From Litomosoides sigmodontis (taxonomy: Eukaryota; Nematoda; Chromadorea; Rhabditida; Onchocercidae), in assembly GCA_963070105.1 (NCBI GenBank), contig OY718806.1, forward strand, positions 10,566,190 to 10,630,189: 64,000 nt of DNA, given 5' to 3'. Below the pieces are notes generated by a model. That model was given only the letters and a program-made list of their open reading frames with translations, did no database searches and was not told the DNA's origin. Below are positions 38,579 through 52,500 of this stretch, piece after piece. How positions within the stretch are numbered: the first letter of the stretch is position 1; each line of letters starts with the position of its first letter. The position numbers and the translations under genes are program-made.

Positions 38579-41500
38579 ATGGATCGATTATTAATTCTTG
38601 CATCGTCTTTTATTTGCATCAAACAAGCGACGACACTGTTTTGCTCCACTGACGGTAAGTCTTTTTGTTCCTTTTAAAAGTGATACAAATGTGGATGTCG
38701 AATAACCTGATCTTTAAAAATCTGGTTACTCTAACAGTTGAGTGACAAGAGTTGCGATGTTTGCGTGAAACAGAGTACGTTGAATTTGTTTGATCAATTT
38801 TTGGTGTGCAAAACAGTTCATTAAGATTTACGATTTATCTTTCTGAACATAACTTAAGAAAGAGGAAAATTTGAGGATTGCAGTTCGGGATGAACGGACT
38901 AGACGTATTGTATTGGTAGAAATGGATTATTAAAAAAATTGCTTAGCTTCGAAGAAGCTAAAAGCTTTAAAGCGGTTGTAGTATAAGAAATGCCGTTGGG
39001 TGTGGGAGACTAAAACGAAGAAAAAGATCGAGTGTTGAATGGTTTTTGACTTCAACTGCGGTAAATTGTGGAGTTGAGGTGAAGTCAGTGTTGATTTGAA
39101 TTATAAATGAAATTGGATATGTAAAAAAGATATAGCTTTTATGAAGACTCATTTCATATTGTGCGTTCATTACATATGTTATCGAACGAGGTCAGCGGAT
39201 AGAAGGTGAAATAATCGGAAAATTGCAAACGAGCGCTTTCCAGGACTGCCTCCAAAACTGTTCCACAGTATGACTGTTTTGATTTTCCTGCAAAAAGTTG
39301 AGAGCATTCTAGTTACCTTAAAACAGAAGCTTTCCTTTCACCACCTGAAAACTTCACATCATTGAAAAATTTCAGCGGAAGAAATGTACTGCAGTGAACT
39401 TTGTGATAGATATCCAGAATGATCCGATGTGCTTGCTTATCGACCAATCTCGAGAAGCGAACGAATCAGAAATGCCCATCCAGGAAAGCGTAATTTACAG
39501 CGCAGCATCTTTCTTTATTAATAAAAGTAAATTTTTGCAATTTTGTTACAAAGTTATATGAAAAATTCTGCAGTGATGAAAAGTGGACGACAAATTCAGT
39601 TCAGCAAACTGATCAAATCTTCTTTTAAAGGGTTATCATCGCAATGTTCTGATAGTACAGCTTGGGCATTTGAAAGATTTCCAAACAAGGATCTCATTGA
39701 GGGCAGGTTTGCAGAGAACGCTGTTGGAGCAATTTCGCTTGAAAAATGCCTGACTTCTTGTTTAAATGAGTTCATTTTTTAATCTGAAATATTTCTTTGA
39801 TGTCATTTTATAACAATCCATTATGGTGTAGGGACAAAATTTAAAAGCATATAAGTTAAAAGCTTTTAGTAAGTCAAGTGTGGTGTTTCTGCGATGTGGG
39901 CAAACTAAAATTAAGCGTTGTGAAGCAGCGATTGCTTCACTAGAGGCATTTGGGATAGTGGAACGGTGATGTAACTATTTCGGAAATTCTTAGTACCAAA
40001 AGGCATTTCTTGGAGAGTGGCAGAAAATCATTTTCTAACTGTTTTGACCTTGCCAACTTACATCAAATTTCAGGAAGCAGTGCAGAGCAGCTTTGTACAA
40101 TAAGAAAGTAGCGCAATGCCGTTATTTGAATGTGTCAATTCAAAGCGTTCACAACACGAAGAAATTCTTCGAACACAGTGAAGACGTAGATTTATACGAA
40201 AACAATTGTTTTCCAGAGCGTTCGTTCGAATTTACGTTCTAGCACAGCCATATTGCATTGTAGTGCATTCTGCCCGACTGTGAGACGAAGAGACGAATTA
40301 ATCTGTTCTCAGACAGACACTGTCGTAAACTCACCACCACCTTTCCCTTTTAGCTTGCAGCAATGAGAAATGCTTATATGACAGATAAAAACTCTCCCAT
40401 ACTGATGTTTTCCATCTCAGATCTCACTATGAATGTCGCACAGTGTCAATTTATTCGAATGCAGTCTTCCGGTTTCACAGATTTTTTTGATGAGCGTATT
40501 GCTGACGTAAGTGGCACCACTGAGTGCGAGCAATTATGCGTCACATGGGATAGTGGTAACTGCCGCTATTTCACATACCACCGAGGAACACGTATGTGTT
40601 ATCTGAGTCACACGTCACCTCGAACATTGAACAAGAATCCTCTACAGAATTACGATCTAAAGTTATCGTCTGGTGATCTGGAGGACTGTGTACAGTGCAA
40701 GTTTTGCAATTTCAAGTTCAATTTTTATTATAGATGCGAAAGATTTGAAGTGAATGGTAGTAATCACAAACGGGAGATCCAATCAAGAAATAATTTTGAA
40801 ATTTTCATTACAGTTAAGTTAAAGTGTAAATCAGATCGGATGCATATACACGGTGCATCGTTAAAAATGTTTTCTGGAACGCTTATAACAAAGAACGATA
40901 AAATAGTTTTCTGCGAAAGAAAATTTTTTCACGTATACAACTTCGATGCCGAAATGTTGTACGATGAGTGTGGGATTCTAAAATCTGTTAGCATTTCAGT
41001 TTCTTACAGATCAGAGTATTTTAATTTTGAAATTGTTTCTCAAAGCGACCTGCTAATGTCTTCCTATCTCCTTCTCCATTTATCTTATAATTTCTTTGTT
41101 TAAAAAAGAAAAGGAGGTAAAAAGTAAAAGGGGTGAAGGAATTAGCAGTATTACTATGATTATTTTCAGCATTCTCATTCTCCTTACTTGACTTTTTCAA
41201 ATTTGGTAATGCTAAAGGAAGGCAGCACTGAGCTCATTACTGTCAAGGACAAATTGTTAAAGGTCAGACAAGCGAAATCAGTAATAAAATAAGAATAATA
41301 GAGGTCTTCTAATTTAACACCATCTGTATTAATTACATGCATGCTTCTAAATCCAAGATTATTGATATTGATTTCCTACTCCGGAATTTTTATCAATTTT
41401 AGACTCAGATGCCTGTAATAATGTCGATAATTCTTTGATTTTAGAAAACATACTAAAGCATTAAAATTATCTTTTTTGATGATACACATACTACCGGCCA

Positions 41501-43398
41501 TACTTTCAAATTTTCAGGTTATTTGCCACATACATAGTGATTTGGAAGTTCCACCGGTAGATCAACACTTGTCATTTCGTTTTCTAATTGAAGATGAGAA
41601 TGTTACAAAACAGATGTAAATTTGCTTCTTTCTTTGTTACTTATGGACAGGTTTACCTTTGTGTTTTGCCAGTCTATAATTTTTTGCAGCTCAAATTTCA
41701 CTGAATTTTAATTCACAGTTTTGTTAAAAAAGAATTATGCAGAAATTTGCAGAGCAAGGAATATACAAATAGCGTCACAATTGAGAAATTACGTGACCCA
41801 ACCACGTTATACAATGGAAGTGATGGATATAAACAAAAATCCCGTAGAAGTGGTACAAATCGGTGATGAAGGCTATCTTTTACTGACATTACACGACGTA
41901 TTCATTTACTCCTTGTTGGACTGCTGTGGAATTATGTTTGATACGCTTATTTCACGTGGATTACTTTTTTAAATGAATACAGCCAATTTTATTATCCATC
42001 ATTTTAGAAGCCGATCAAATTCTCGATAATTGATTTATCTGCTCGTGATACGCGAAGTGGCAGAGCTTTTAAAATTATAGATTCCAATGGGTAAAAGAAA
42101 TCTTTTGAATTTGCTAAAATCATTTTTCCATCTAAAATGTTCAGTTTTAATTAAATATGTCTTTGTATTTATTCTTCCTTGCAGTTGTGCTGTTCCAAAT
42201 GGAATGGTCAAAAGCATTCATCGAATTGATAAAAATCATTTGCAATTGGCCATCGTCTTTAATGGTTTCTCAGATGAGGTAATATTATATATATATATAT
42301 ATATGAAAATTTTGTAGGATTGCACGGAATTCTTCAATTTTTAGTGAGTTAGATAGATGTGCTTTAAATAGTCCAATGGTCTTAGAATGCAGGTGGAACG
42401 TATAATAGTTTCTTCAACGTATTTCAGGCCAATATTATTTATGAGGCTTATGCTATCAGTTGTGATGAATTTTGTGACTCAAATAGCTGCACTCAAGTGA
42501 ATTCCGTGAACCAAAAGAACAAGTATAACTTCAATAATATATTGGAAATAATTTACATGCCTTAGTTTTACTTCAAATATTTTTCCATAAAGTTTCGATT
42601 ACAGAAATAAAAATGCAGTGCAGAAAAGGCAACCAATGATGGCATCATTTGAATCAAGGCTCTTTCAACTTTCTGGAGATTTATACGCTGTAAAGTCGTC
42701 AAATAGGCTCAAATTTAAACGAAAGTTATGGAAAAATGAGGGAGGTATGACTCACTGTTCCAGATTGCAGTCGTCCATCTCCATGTTTAATTTAACGTGT
42801 TTCGCATTAATTTCATTTGTCATTTTATAAAAATTTTCCAGAAAATAATGCTTTGCAAACAGAATCAGTGCTGATGTTTTACGAAGAACCACCAACAGAC
42901 GTCAGCGGTGGGGTAAGTTTAAATAGATTTTGAAAATATTGATAACAACGAAAAAGTTGGGATTAAATTTGGCGTTGTAGGCAGGAAGAAATCCCACTTC
43001 GATAAATCAGATGATATGTATTGCCGAAGACGTAAAGTGTTTAATAATTCTCCTGGCGATGTGCCTTCAGACTGTAATGCTAGTTGTCATCATTGTTGTC
43101 ACATACACTGTCATTCAGGTGCTGATTTTTTGATCAAAATACGGGAAATTTTTGCCAGTTAATAGGAAATACTAGTTAAATCCCGATTTCTTCCTTTTTT
43201 GGAAAAACCTCTGTCTAACATTGAATTGAAAGAAAGTTTTTATCCAGTTAACAGATATCGTAAGCAAGTAGAACAACTTACATTAAAGTTAATTAGTTGC
43301 AGCATTGCATAAGACGAAAAAGGCACTCAGAAATTGTCGAACTGGACCAAAATATCGGCAATAAACAACAGACGGTTGGAAGGCTCCCGGAGAACTGA
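38579..43398 (+). CDS. PAN/ZP-domain transmembrane apical matrix protein (NOAH/NompA-like)
   Basis: Probable apical extracellular matrix protein of cuticle or sensory sheath. Exons: 38579-38654 (signal peptide MDRLLILASSFICIKQATT), an exon ending 39267 (start unresolved, about 39191), 39376-39526, 39574-39769, 40074-40219, 40361-40986, 41170-41262, 41518 to about 41570, about 41753-41897, 42008-42090, 42185-42278, 42428-42522, 42605-42744, 42842-42912, 42981-43118, 43303-43398. Three PAN-like modules: CLQNCSTRKKCTAVNFVID; CLTSCLNEKQCRAALYNKK closing at YENNC; and CEQLCVTWDSGNCRYFTYH. A ZP domain follows (VKLKCKSDRMHIHG, FSNLVMLKEGSTELITVKDK, YTMEVMD, IIDSNGCAV, SCDEFCDSNSC), then basic FKRKL that could be a cleavage site, a membrane helix (VMLVVIIVVTYTVIQ) and a short basic tail starting HCIRRKRHS. 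C. elegans NOAH-1/2 and insect NompA share this layout. Two ZP-linker junctions are tentative. Confidence 0.85.
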
Positions 43399-43621
43399 AA
43401 TGTTGTATGACCAATATTTGTTGGAACCAACAACGAATTACCTAAATAAGAAGCTTTATAGAATAAAGTTAAAAGAGTCACTGGTTAATTTCCCTCTCAG
43501 TTACTATTGTACTGCACGCTGTACAGCAATGTGTTTTCTTGCGATGTCTTTTAATCGTAAGGCATCTTGAATCTTGAATTCGCATTAGCTTGTTCGAAGG
43601 TTTTATTTTTGTACTGCTTAG

Positions 43622-43824
<203 letters not shown>

Positions 43825-43849
43825 AGTGTATTATCTTATCGTAATGTAT

Positions 43850-45440
43850 ACAACATCTTTATTGTGTAGCATGAAGAACGATAGGAGAACAATTAGTAAA
43901 TCGAATAGGCAACAGATTTAGCTTCATTAAGTTGTTGCTTCTTATTCGTTCTTGTTTGCAATCAGCACCAAACTAATGATTGCTCCATTCATTCCATTTT
44001 ATCTCTCGTTTGACATCTAGAAATTAAAACTTTTTGATTTAACAATAATGAATTAAATGTTTTTTCCGAGAATTTTTTATTATGAAATTAGTATTTTGAT
44101 ATTACCGTGAAAATGCAACCATTCTTGATAGCTAGCCACACCGTTCAATAGTAATATATATATGGCTATAAATATTACTGCGCATACTATGGAGCAGAAT
44201 ACAACGTATTAGACTAAAAAGTTGTTTACTTTTTTGCACGTGCCTACTTTTCAACCTCACTATCGAAGAGGGTCTGCGTAAATGTCTAGTTTTCGGTTCG
44301 GTGATGACTACCATTAAAAAATCAGTGGCTGAACTTCTTTGTGAACCATAACCGAATTTGTAGATATTGGAAAAAAGAATGAAACTGATATCTTATGTTT
44401 TAAACGCTTTAAGCACTTCCGTTCTTTGTCAGAAATTCAGTCTGCAAAATCATCCGAAACCGTTAATTGCAATCGTCAAAAATGCCGCCATAAATGTGAA
44501 ATTCGATGCGCGCATACCAACAGTCAAAAAAAAGCTTTTTTTTTTAACTTTCTTAACATTGTTAACTTAGTTTAAAAAAAAGCCTTCTAGTCCCAAATGA
44601 AATATTAAGCGAACGAAAAGTGGAAAGACTGAACTTCGACAAACAAGACTTTGTTATTAAAGCCGTTTTCTAACTGAGTTACTTTTACATGGTATTTGTA
44701 ATTTACCTTATTAGCCCTTCGATTTTACTGCACTCATCATTAGTTTCATGTCAAAATCAACTTGTTTTTGAAAATTGATTGTTGATCAAAATGTACCGGA
44801 TTGGAAAATCGGTACTTATCCTACATATTTTAATGGAAATGGATTGGCATAAAGAAACTGAGAAATTATCTCCTAATATATTTCATTTCATTAAACTTGA
44901 ATTTAAAAGCGTGTAACAACCGCTCAATAAAGAGCACCAATTTTTCTTCCTCAAAGAAAGCTTGTTTAGTGGTAGGAGTCATTTTTTTTAATATTTTTTT
45001 ATCATAACCCAATCACTCAAAAAATGAGGATGAGCAAACAATAGGGAGTTTCATCTGTAACTCATTTTTCCGTTATAACTCGTTTTCCTTTTCATTTTCT
45101 GCTCATTTTGAATTAAGCCTTAATGTACAATAAGCACACATTATTGACGAAGTTTTCGCCCAACATTTCACCTCTATTTCAGTAATTTTGCATGCAATGG
45201 CTCATCCATCCTTATCTGCTCTAATTCACTGCAATCGGACAGACACTCCCGGCTATTTGCACGAAAAAAGCATTGCAGATGATTATTGTATGAAAGAAAC
45301 AGAAATGTAATTTGCAGTAACGAGTATTTTTTGCCCAGATTTATAGAAGTGAATAATAACAAAAAGTAATTTATACGAATTCGTTAAAACATCAAATAAT
45401 TTTGATTTGCATTTATTTATACAAGTTATGTTTGTTATAG
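43850..45440. other. Spacer with no supported gene
   Basis: AT-rich, with only short frames lacking splice context or homology. Confidence 0.5.
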
Positions 45441-45447
45441 GCAAACA

Positions 45448-45600
45448 TTATTCAGCCGAAGGAAGAATAATATCCATCAGTGCTGGCTGTACTTCTTCGC
45501 TGTACCAGTTTGCCAGTGGAATGAAATCTGCAACTGGCAACTGTAAGGGGCCGTCGATGTAAATGTCCAAGCCATGACCATTTAGTAGAATGTTCAGCAT
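45448..45600 (-). CDS. Terminal exon of an unidentified minus-strand gene
   Basis: A clean acceptor (acttttggtttag) at 45601 opens a 51-codon frame ending in TAA at 45448. The protein end contains NILLNGHGLDIYIDGPLQLP, then DFIPLANWYSEEVQPALMD and ILPSAE. Composition is coding-like and hydrophobic-amphipathic. I do not recognise the family. Possible upstream pieces on the same strand (near 46120 and 46000-46050) could not be joined in phase. It may also start at its own ATG as a micro-gene, but the acceptor suggests an exon. Confidence 0.4.
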   Translation of the reverse strand: MLNILLNGHGLDIYIDGPLQLPVADFIPLANWYSEEVQPALMDIILPSAE

Positions 45601-45609
45601 CTAAACCAA

Positions 45610-48600
45610 AAGTGCGTTTTTGAATTGACAACGAAACGGTGTAGCGCACAAATTCAAATCGAACTAAAAGATCCTGTCATATAGCAAAATTCTGGCTACT
45701 TTCATAACTATAAATTAGAAATGTTAAGGAGAGAAAGCAACAAATTCTGAAGATTGTTGCAAAATCAAACGTTGTTGGTATAAGTAGTGAGACGATTTCA
45801 GAACTACCGGCCGATGTAACACGATTCACGAATATGTAATGCACTGATTAGCAAATGAGCACTTTTAATGAAATGTAATGAAGTTCCATGCTACCGTATG
45901 CCCAGCAAATATTAAGTCACTGACTCCGAATGAAATCTGGAGTCAAAAAGATTAACCAGCACGTATATTTAAATCACGAAAATGCTTTAGCGACTATGAG
46001 TCTTGCAGCTTCCTCTAACGCAAATGATAAAGAAAATAAATTATGCGAAGCGCAGCTTAAGTTCTTCACGTGAAAGTACGAGCGAACCACCTCGGTAGTC
46101 ATACTACCTGCAATCCCTGTCCGACCGCTGAATCGAAAAAGAATATAACAATTAAGCAAAGTACATTGTATCGCATCCTAGCACAGCCTACAGATGACTG
46201 GGTTTTCTTCATCATCACGTCTGCAAAGCTTTTTGCATGAAGTTGATCGAAAAATTTTTTCAGTCCTATCTATCGACTGAACTCCCGACTTGAGATGATA
46301 AATCAGTCCCAAAATAATGTTATTAGGAAAACGGAATTTCAAGAAACCACTATAAGTATTGCTCACGTACTTCAAAATTATCAGGCCACAAGTAATTTGC
46401 AGCGATCAAAGCAAACTGTCATAAGCAGGATGGTCCAGAACTACACGCATCACTAACAATTCATTAGCCCCACTACTAGCAATCTAGTAACCCAGAGAAT
46501 TATTTCAACTGATGCCATAAAATACAGTGAGCTTATTCTGAAAAGGTTTCAATGTCAAAAATTCAAACTTATACGAACATATCTATCGTTCTTTTAGAAT
46601 AGCTCTAAAAGACGCAAATCTGACACCACGTTCATCAAGAAGCCGCATGTGTAGCGCGGAACTCATTCACTGCTAAAGTGTGCTCCTAAAGAAGCTACTG
46701 ATTTGAGATCCACGCAAGGAATCGAACGAAGCCTTACTTATTTCCTGCCTCCGTCTCAGTGATTTTAACAGCTGCAATATTCTGCTCCATTTCATACAAA
46801 CATATAAAAAAAATTACTACTGCTAAAATGGATTCTGAGGAAGTTAATTATTAAATATAAGAATATATATAACCTTGCACATGTAAAGAAAACTATCGTA
46901 AACTCATTAAAAGAGATCTCAAAAAAAATGCTAAATAAACTCGAAATAATGACTTATAGTTATTTGGAAGTTCTAACTGAACAACACTACAATTTCAGTT
47001 TATCGGAAAACCTGGCAATGATGAGAAGTCGATAGAGGAAAAATGATTTAGATGATCATTACTATATCACATCCATTGCCTTATCTGAAGTTATTTTTGC
47101 AACCTTCCCTTGCCATCACGTCGACAATTTATCACCAATAGTGTGTCAGTGCAGCTGCATATGCGCGGCTATAAATCTTTAATCCACGAATTATTTTATT
47201 TTCATAATTGTTAAAGTTCGAGTGAGAAACAGTGGTTGTGCTACAAACTAGCAATATTTCACATTTTTTAATTGCTTCGACCTTGTTTAATGTAGTTAGG
47301 GGAACGAGCCATTCAAACCTCCAACATGGATTGGGGTATACACTCTCAAGAAACGTAAATTTGGCTTTAAACTTTCCGTGAGCCGAAGTTCACGATTCCA
47401 GCATGTATGGATTTGGATGCGTCGTAAGTGTACATTTGATAATTGCGGTGGGTGACTAGACGCTATTCAGAAATTTCAGTCATAATTCATTGATATTATT
47501 TAGCAGTTCAAAGTAGTTACGAGTAATCCTAATCAAAATATTTGCATTTCATAAATGTGTCCGTGTGTCCGTGTGCAAATTGTTTGAATCCGGATAGCAG
47601 GAAAAATATAGCGATGTTCAGGTGAGTTATGAGAGGTAAGTGAATAATCGTCATTCACATCAAACAGAACATTTCTGCGAATTATCACCACAAATACTCT
47701 CGACTACAGTCACGAGTTCCTTCTGTGTGGTAACGACTTCACGGAGCTGTGAAGTGCAGCAGTACATCTCAGACTTCCCATGGCTTCTACGTTCTGTTCC
47801 AGTACCACCGTCCCAAATCACGCATTCAGTGCTCATTTCTCGGTGCTCCTTGCGACATTCTTGCCGTTCGAGAGAAACATCCGCCGATAGGCATCTTCAC
47901 CACAAGCCGCGTTTCGCTTTGTTGACTGACTATTGCTTCCGAGGCAACCGTACTTGTCGGAATTGGTGTAGCGCTTCCGATTCACCACAGCACAACAAAT
48001 TGCAGTTTTACGTTTGATAACTTCAACACTACAGCAGCGCACTAGTACATTCCGATGCACCTCAACGACCGCAAGCGCTTTCGGTCGGGAGCAAAATCAT
48101 TCAAAAAATGCGATGACCCGCTCGCTGCTGCTTTCACTTCTCTTTAAAATTCCATGCCCCTGACCGACGTCCACAATCGCAAGTAGTGTAACCCTTCCTT
48201 CTCTTCGCCGCCTAGCAAATTCGTTGTACAACTGCGGAGTTCTGACAACAGGTACACTGCTATCATCAACTGACTCAGCTATCAAATGACCCCACACGAA
48301 CTGTAACAGCGCAAATAGTCACTATCAGGAAAGCTTCTTCTCCCACTTCTCTCTACCTCTTACCCCCTCCGTCCCCCCGCCACTCTACTTCCCACTTCCT
48401 CAACCACCCTCTGCGCTAGCCACCGCTGATCGATCTTCGCTCCCTATCCCACACATGTATGTACACTTTCATTGTTGTCTGCCTTTCGGTCGGTGCAGTG
48501 GAGAACGCGGCCGCTGATGTCATTGCGTAAAGTGGCGTGGTTCGAGCTCGATGGGTGATTTTGCGCAGGTTAGAGGTCGTGGGTGGAGAGGGGTGATTAT

Positions 48601-49530
48601 GATGTACTATTGTGCTAGGCCATTCTGGCATATATTGTAGAAGGATGGTCCATCGAGCTCTTTTACAAAAGTGCCTCTTCGAGGCACTGAAATCGTAGAA
48701 TCATTGTAGCCCAATATTTCAGACTTGAAACCTAAGTGCTTGCTGCAAGGATTGTTGGCTTTCTGCTGAAAATTACGAAGTGTTCAGTAACACCTCTAAA
48801 AAACAATAATTGCTTCTGAAAAACAACTCTTTACTGTTAGTTTTCAAATAATGCACTAGGATTTCATTTTATGCCGTTGAAGATATTTTTTGTTTATTAT
48901 GTCCACGTAGTTTACTGCTGTAGGTTGAAATAGTAAGCCTACCTTACCCGCTTGTTGTGATGTATTTAGCATGCACCAGAAATTTTTTTTGGATTTCGTT
49001 GCGTTAATTGAGATGATTGAAAAAGTATAATATGAATCAACAGGGTGCTCGTTTATTGCTGTAGCAAGAATTACCTGTAAAGTTTCGTAGTTTTTTTAAC
49101 AGCTTAAAAACACATATATTTCAGGCTGAGGGATGGTAATCCTCCTACAATGTGCTCTTTACTGCATCAGAAGGTCCGATCGAGCTTTGGCTATGAAGAG
49201 TTTTATTACCGTGGAAGACTTGCATCTTCCACAACTGCTGTCTTGCTAGTAGTTCGGAAAAATAAGTAGCAGCGTGTCCAGTTTTACTGCATAACAAATC
49301 GCTTTATTCATCTGTTTACCGGGTTAAAAGTTCTTTGATACCAACTACATGTTTACGGCAGAAGAGGTAAATCTTGCGGAATCATCATCTATGAACGAGG
49401 TTTATTTGTTGCTCTTCTAAAAACACTCTTTCGCTGCTGGAAACTACACTCCTATTCTGTTGTTCTGATATTTTGTCCACAAGCACATTTATATAACTAA
49501 AACTGAGTTAAAGGATTATTCAACCCAGAT
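45610..49530. other. Spacer; includes a less AT-rich block at 47.6-48.65 kb
   Basis: No gene is supported. From about 47640 to 48650 the sequence is visibly richer in C and G than its surroundings and has open frames on both strands, none with a domain. This could be a promoter or enhancer for a neighbour, or the 5' end of the minus-strand gene whose last exon is at 45.5 kb. Confidence 0.35.
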
Positions 49531-49537
49531 AGAAGCT

Positions 49538-52500
49538 ATGGAGCAGGAAGATGGTGAAGTCAGCGATGCGTCCAACTGTGATGTAAGTTTATTTTGGCAT
49601 GTGGTTAAGTTTTCTCTATTATGGATATGTTTGTAGCGTTTTGTTTTCTACAATGGAAATATTCGAGTTCATAATTTAGAGCGTAAATGATACAAGTGAA
49701 ATAGTGGGTCAACAAACGAGTAAATCAAACCGTAAGGAGGATGATATAACAGTAAAGACGGACGTTAATGTTTCAAGGAAAACAGCTCTTGAAAAATTGA
49801 AGAATATGAGTTTCAGTTCCAAATCGAAGCTTCTCGCAAGGAGGTTAGTACTTATGAACTGATTAAGCATGTCGTCTTTTCTACATTTTTTGCTCTTTGT
49901 AATGAAATTTAATTTTTCGATGATTAAATTTAGGTGGTTGTTTTTTTTTTTGGTCTCTAATTTTTAACAAGAAATTGTGCCGTATTTGTAGTTCATCAGT
50001 GGAGCAGCGAGAGAGAGAAAGAAAAGAACGACAAAATCTCACGTGAGTTACATTTATGTGAATTTTCCATTTTAACTTTGGTTTAATGCATGTCTATATA
50101 ATACCTTTTGCAAGTGCTTAGGGGTTTCAGAACATCAAAACTGCAGCATTCACCTCATCGTGACAACGATGAAGAAAGGCGGCACAGGAAAAGGCGTTGG
50201 GAAGAACGGAATGACGAGGTATTAATATTTGTCTCTACTTTTCAAGTTATAACATTAAATATCGGTTCAACAGCTAGTTTATGTCTTGTTTTTAAAGCGG
50301 GAAAGTCTTTTGAAGCCCTTTCTTTTGGTAAACTTATTAGTTATGAGGAAAATGTTCATAGGAGGTAATTAATATTAACTTACCACCGTATTTTTAGCAG
50401 GAATGCCATCAGACACTTGTTGAAGAACGACCCAAGCCATTGAGAGAGGCTGTTGCTGCTGCTCATGTGACGCCATTGCCAATAAGTAAACCTTTGGAGT
50501 CACCGCGTCCTAGCGATCAGCCTCATACGTTGCGTCAACGTGTAGAAAAACTGATCAATGTCCAAGAGAGTGAGGTAAACTTTTTTACTGTATGGATGAT
50601 TGCCTAATTATTTCCTTTTTAACCTTATTTGCTCCAGGCGATTAACATGTCCGACAAAGACCTCAGAAATTTGATAATGCGAATGTGTGAACTCAGCAAA
50701 GAGCAGCAACGATTACAGCGAGGTCGACAAACTCAATTTGAGTAAGTAGTTGTTATGTTATGGGTTTTGTCAAAAGGACCAATTCTTCAATTAGAAATGT
50801 GATGAATTTTCATGTTGTTAGTGAATCATATTTTGTTTTAATTTCAATTTCTTTTTCTGAAGTGCACTTTTTCGACTTTTGGATGGATTTATTGACATTC
50901 ATTATTTTGCTACGTAATTTAAGCAGTACTGGTTGATTCATGGTTTATATCCTTATATATTTTCACAGGACACTGCAAGAAATATATATTGAGGTGAAGG
51001 ATGATATTGAGAAACTATACATCCGCGTTCCGACACACTTGCGAATGGATCTCCCGCTTCCACCCCAAGCACTGCATCCTTCTGCCTCATCTTCTGGCGG
51101 TATTTTTCTAATTATATTTGAAAGTATCCACACATTTTCTGAATTTTTTTCGTATTTATTCAAAATAGTTTACTTCTAATTTGATTTTCGCTACTAATGA
51201 TGCGTTGGAAGAACCAAAAGGTTGCAAAAATTGTTTATTTTTGCAGATTGTTTTTAGCGTTTTTGCAGGTCCGTTACAAATGAACGGGGAAACTACTGCT
51301 TTTCGACTAGAGCAACGGTTTCGGTTACCAAGTCTTTTCGATCCACCTCAGATTGTTGCAAATATAAACATGGGGATGAATTCTAGTAGTGATCCTGAAG
51401 TTATTGTGCGGAGTGAAGAAGGATGCGCTGGAGGGCGAGTAGGGTTTGTTGAAGGAAGTACTTCTAATGATACACAGAGGATATTGGGTGGTAAGAATGG
51501 AGCGGTTTACAGCATCGGATTAAATGAGCACGGAACGTTCGAAGATGTAAATCGAATCGGATTGGGGAACAGTAGTACACTGCTAAGGAATGATGGATCG
51601 AATCGAACTAATGTTGTGGAATGTGTACCTCATACGGGTTCAACTTTAGAACCGACGATACATTCTGTCAACGGCAAAAAACCCTCGTTTCCTAACTTGA
51701 ACGGTCCTGCCCATTTGGATCAGTCTACTTTAATGATTCCTTCAACGAGTGCATGTGATCTTGGTCCTAAGCCACTAGTAAGCAGGTTAGTCTTCGATGA
51801 TCGTAGTCCCAGACTTTTGGGAAGTGGACCTTCTCATGATCTGCAAGCTCAGATGAGTAGCTTTAGCGATCGTCCAGCGCCATTGATGAGCTTTGGTGAT
51901 GCAGCCAGTTCAAATAAGGTATCTAATTCTGTTGGAGGACAAATCTGCGACACTCCTGAAAAGTCAACAACCTCATCATATACTGTGGTGCAAACAAATG
52001 TTTTAAACAAAATAGAGCCTGGAGGTAAATATTGTATAAATGTTATATTAATTTATTTGAATGACGTTGGAATATATGCAGTACTGTTGAATTGATGGTT
52101 TGATGGAGACCTTCTTAATTTTTTTTCCAAAACTAAATTTTAGTCGGTTGTATATTCAGTTCCAGAGAATGACAGTGGCATACGAGTAGTAAATAAGCAC
52201 TGCTTCATACACGCCGGATTACAAGGGGTGACTAATTTAATCCAATCGAATAAGACTCCTCCAGTGTCTGACTTCTCCTCCAGTGTTTCACGAAGGTAAT
52301 TTTTGCGGTTTTTTTCTCCTATGATTTAGTGTAATTCCCATGAATAAGAGAGAAGTTTCCGCAGCGGTAAGATTTATCTTATACTAATTTTTTTAAGTGA
52401 TTTGGATCTTTTTTGATAACAGTTAGCATTATGCCTCTAATGCTTTAAACCACTTCTATCGTACCATCCACTAACATATAACTTTTATGTTTTTCGTCAG

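Noticed and set aside
40220..40360. Open frame between the second and third PAN exons
   Set aside because: Frame and phase are better explained by an intron from GAGC|gttcgt to ttgcag|CAATG.
47640..48060. Open frames of 125 and 75 codons on opposite strands
   Set aside because: Follow from the higher GC content of this block; no domain or splice structure.
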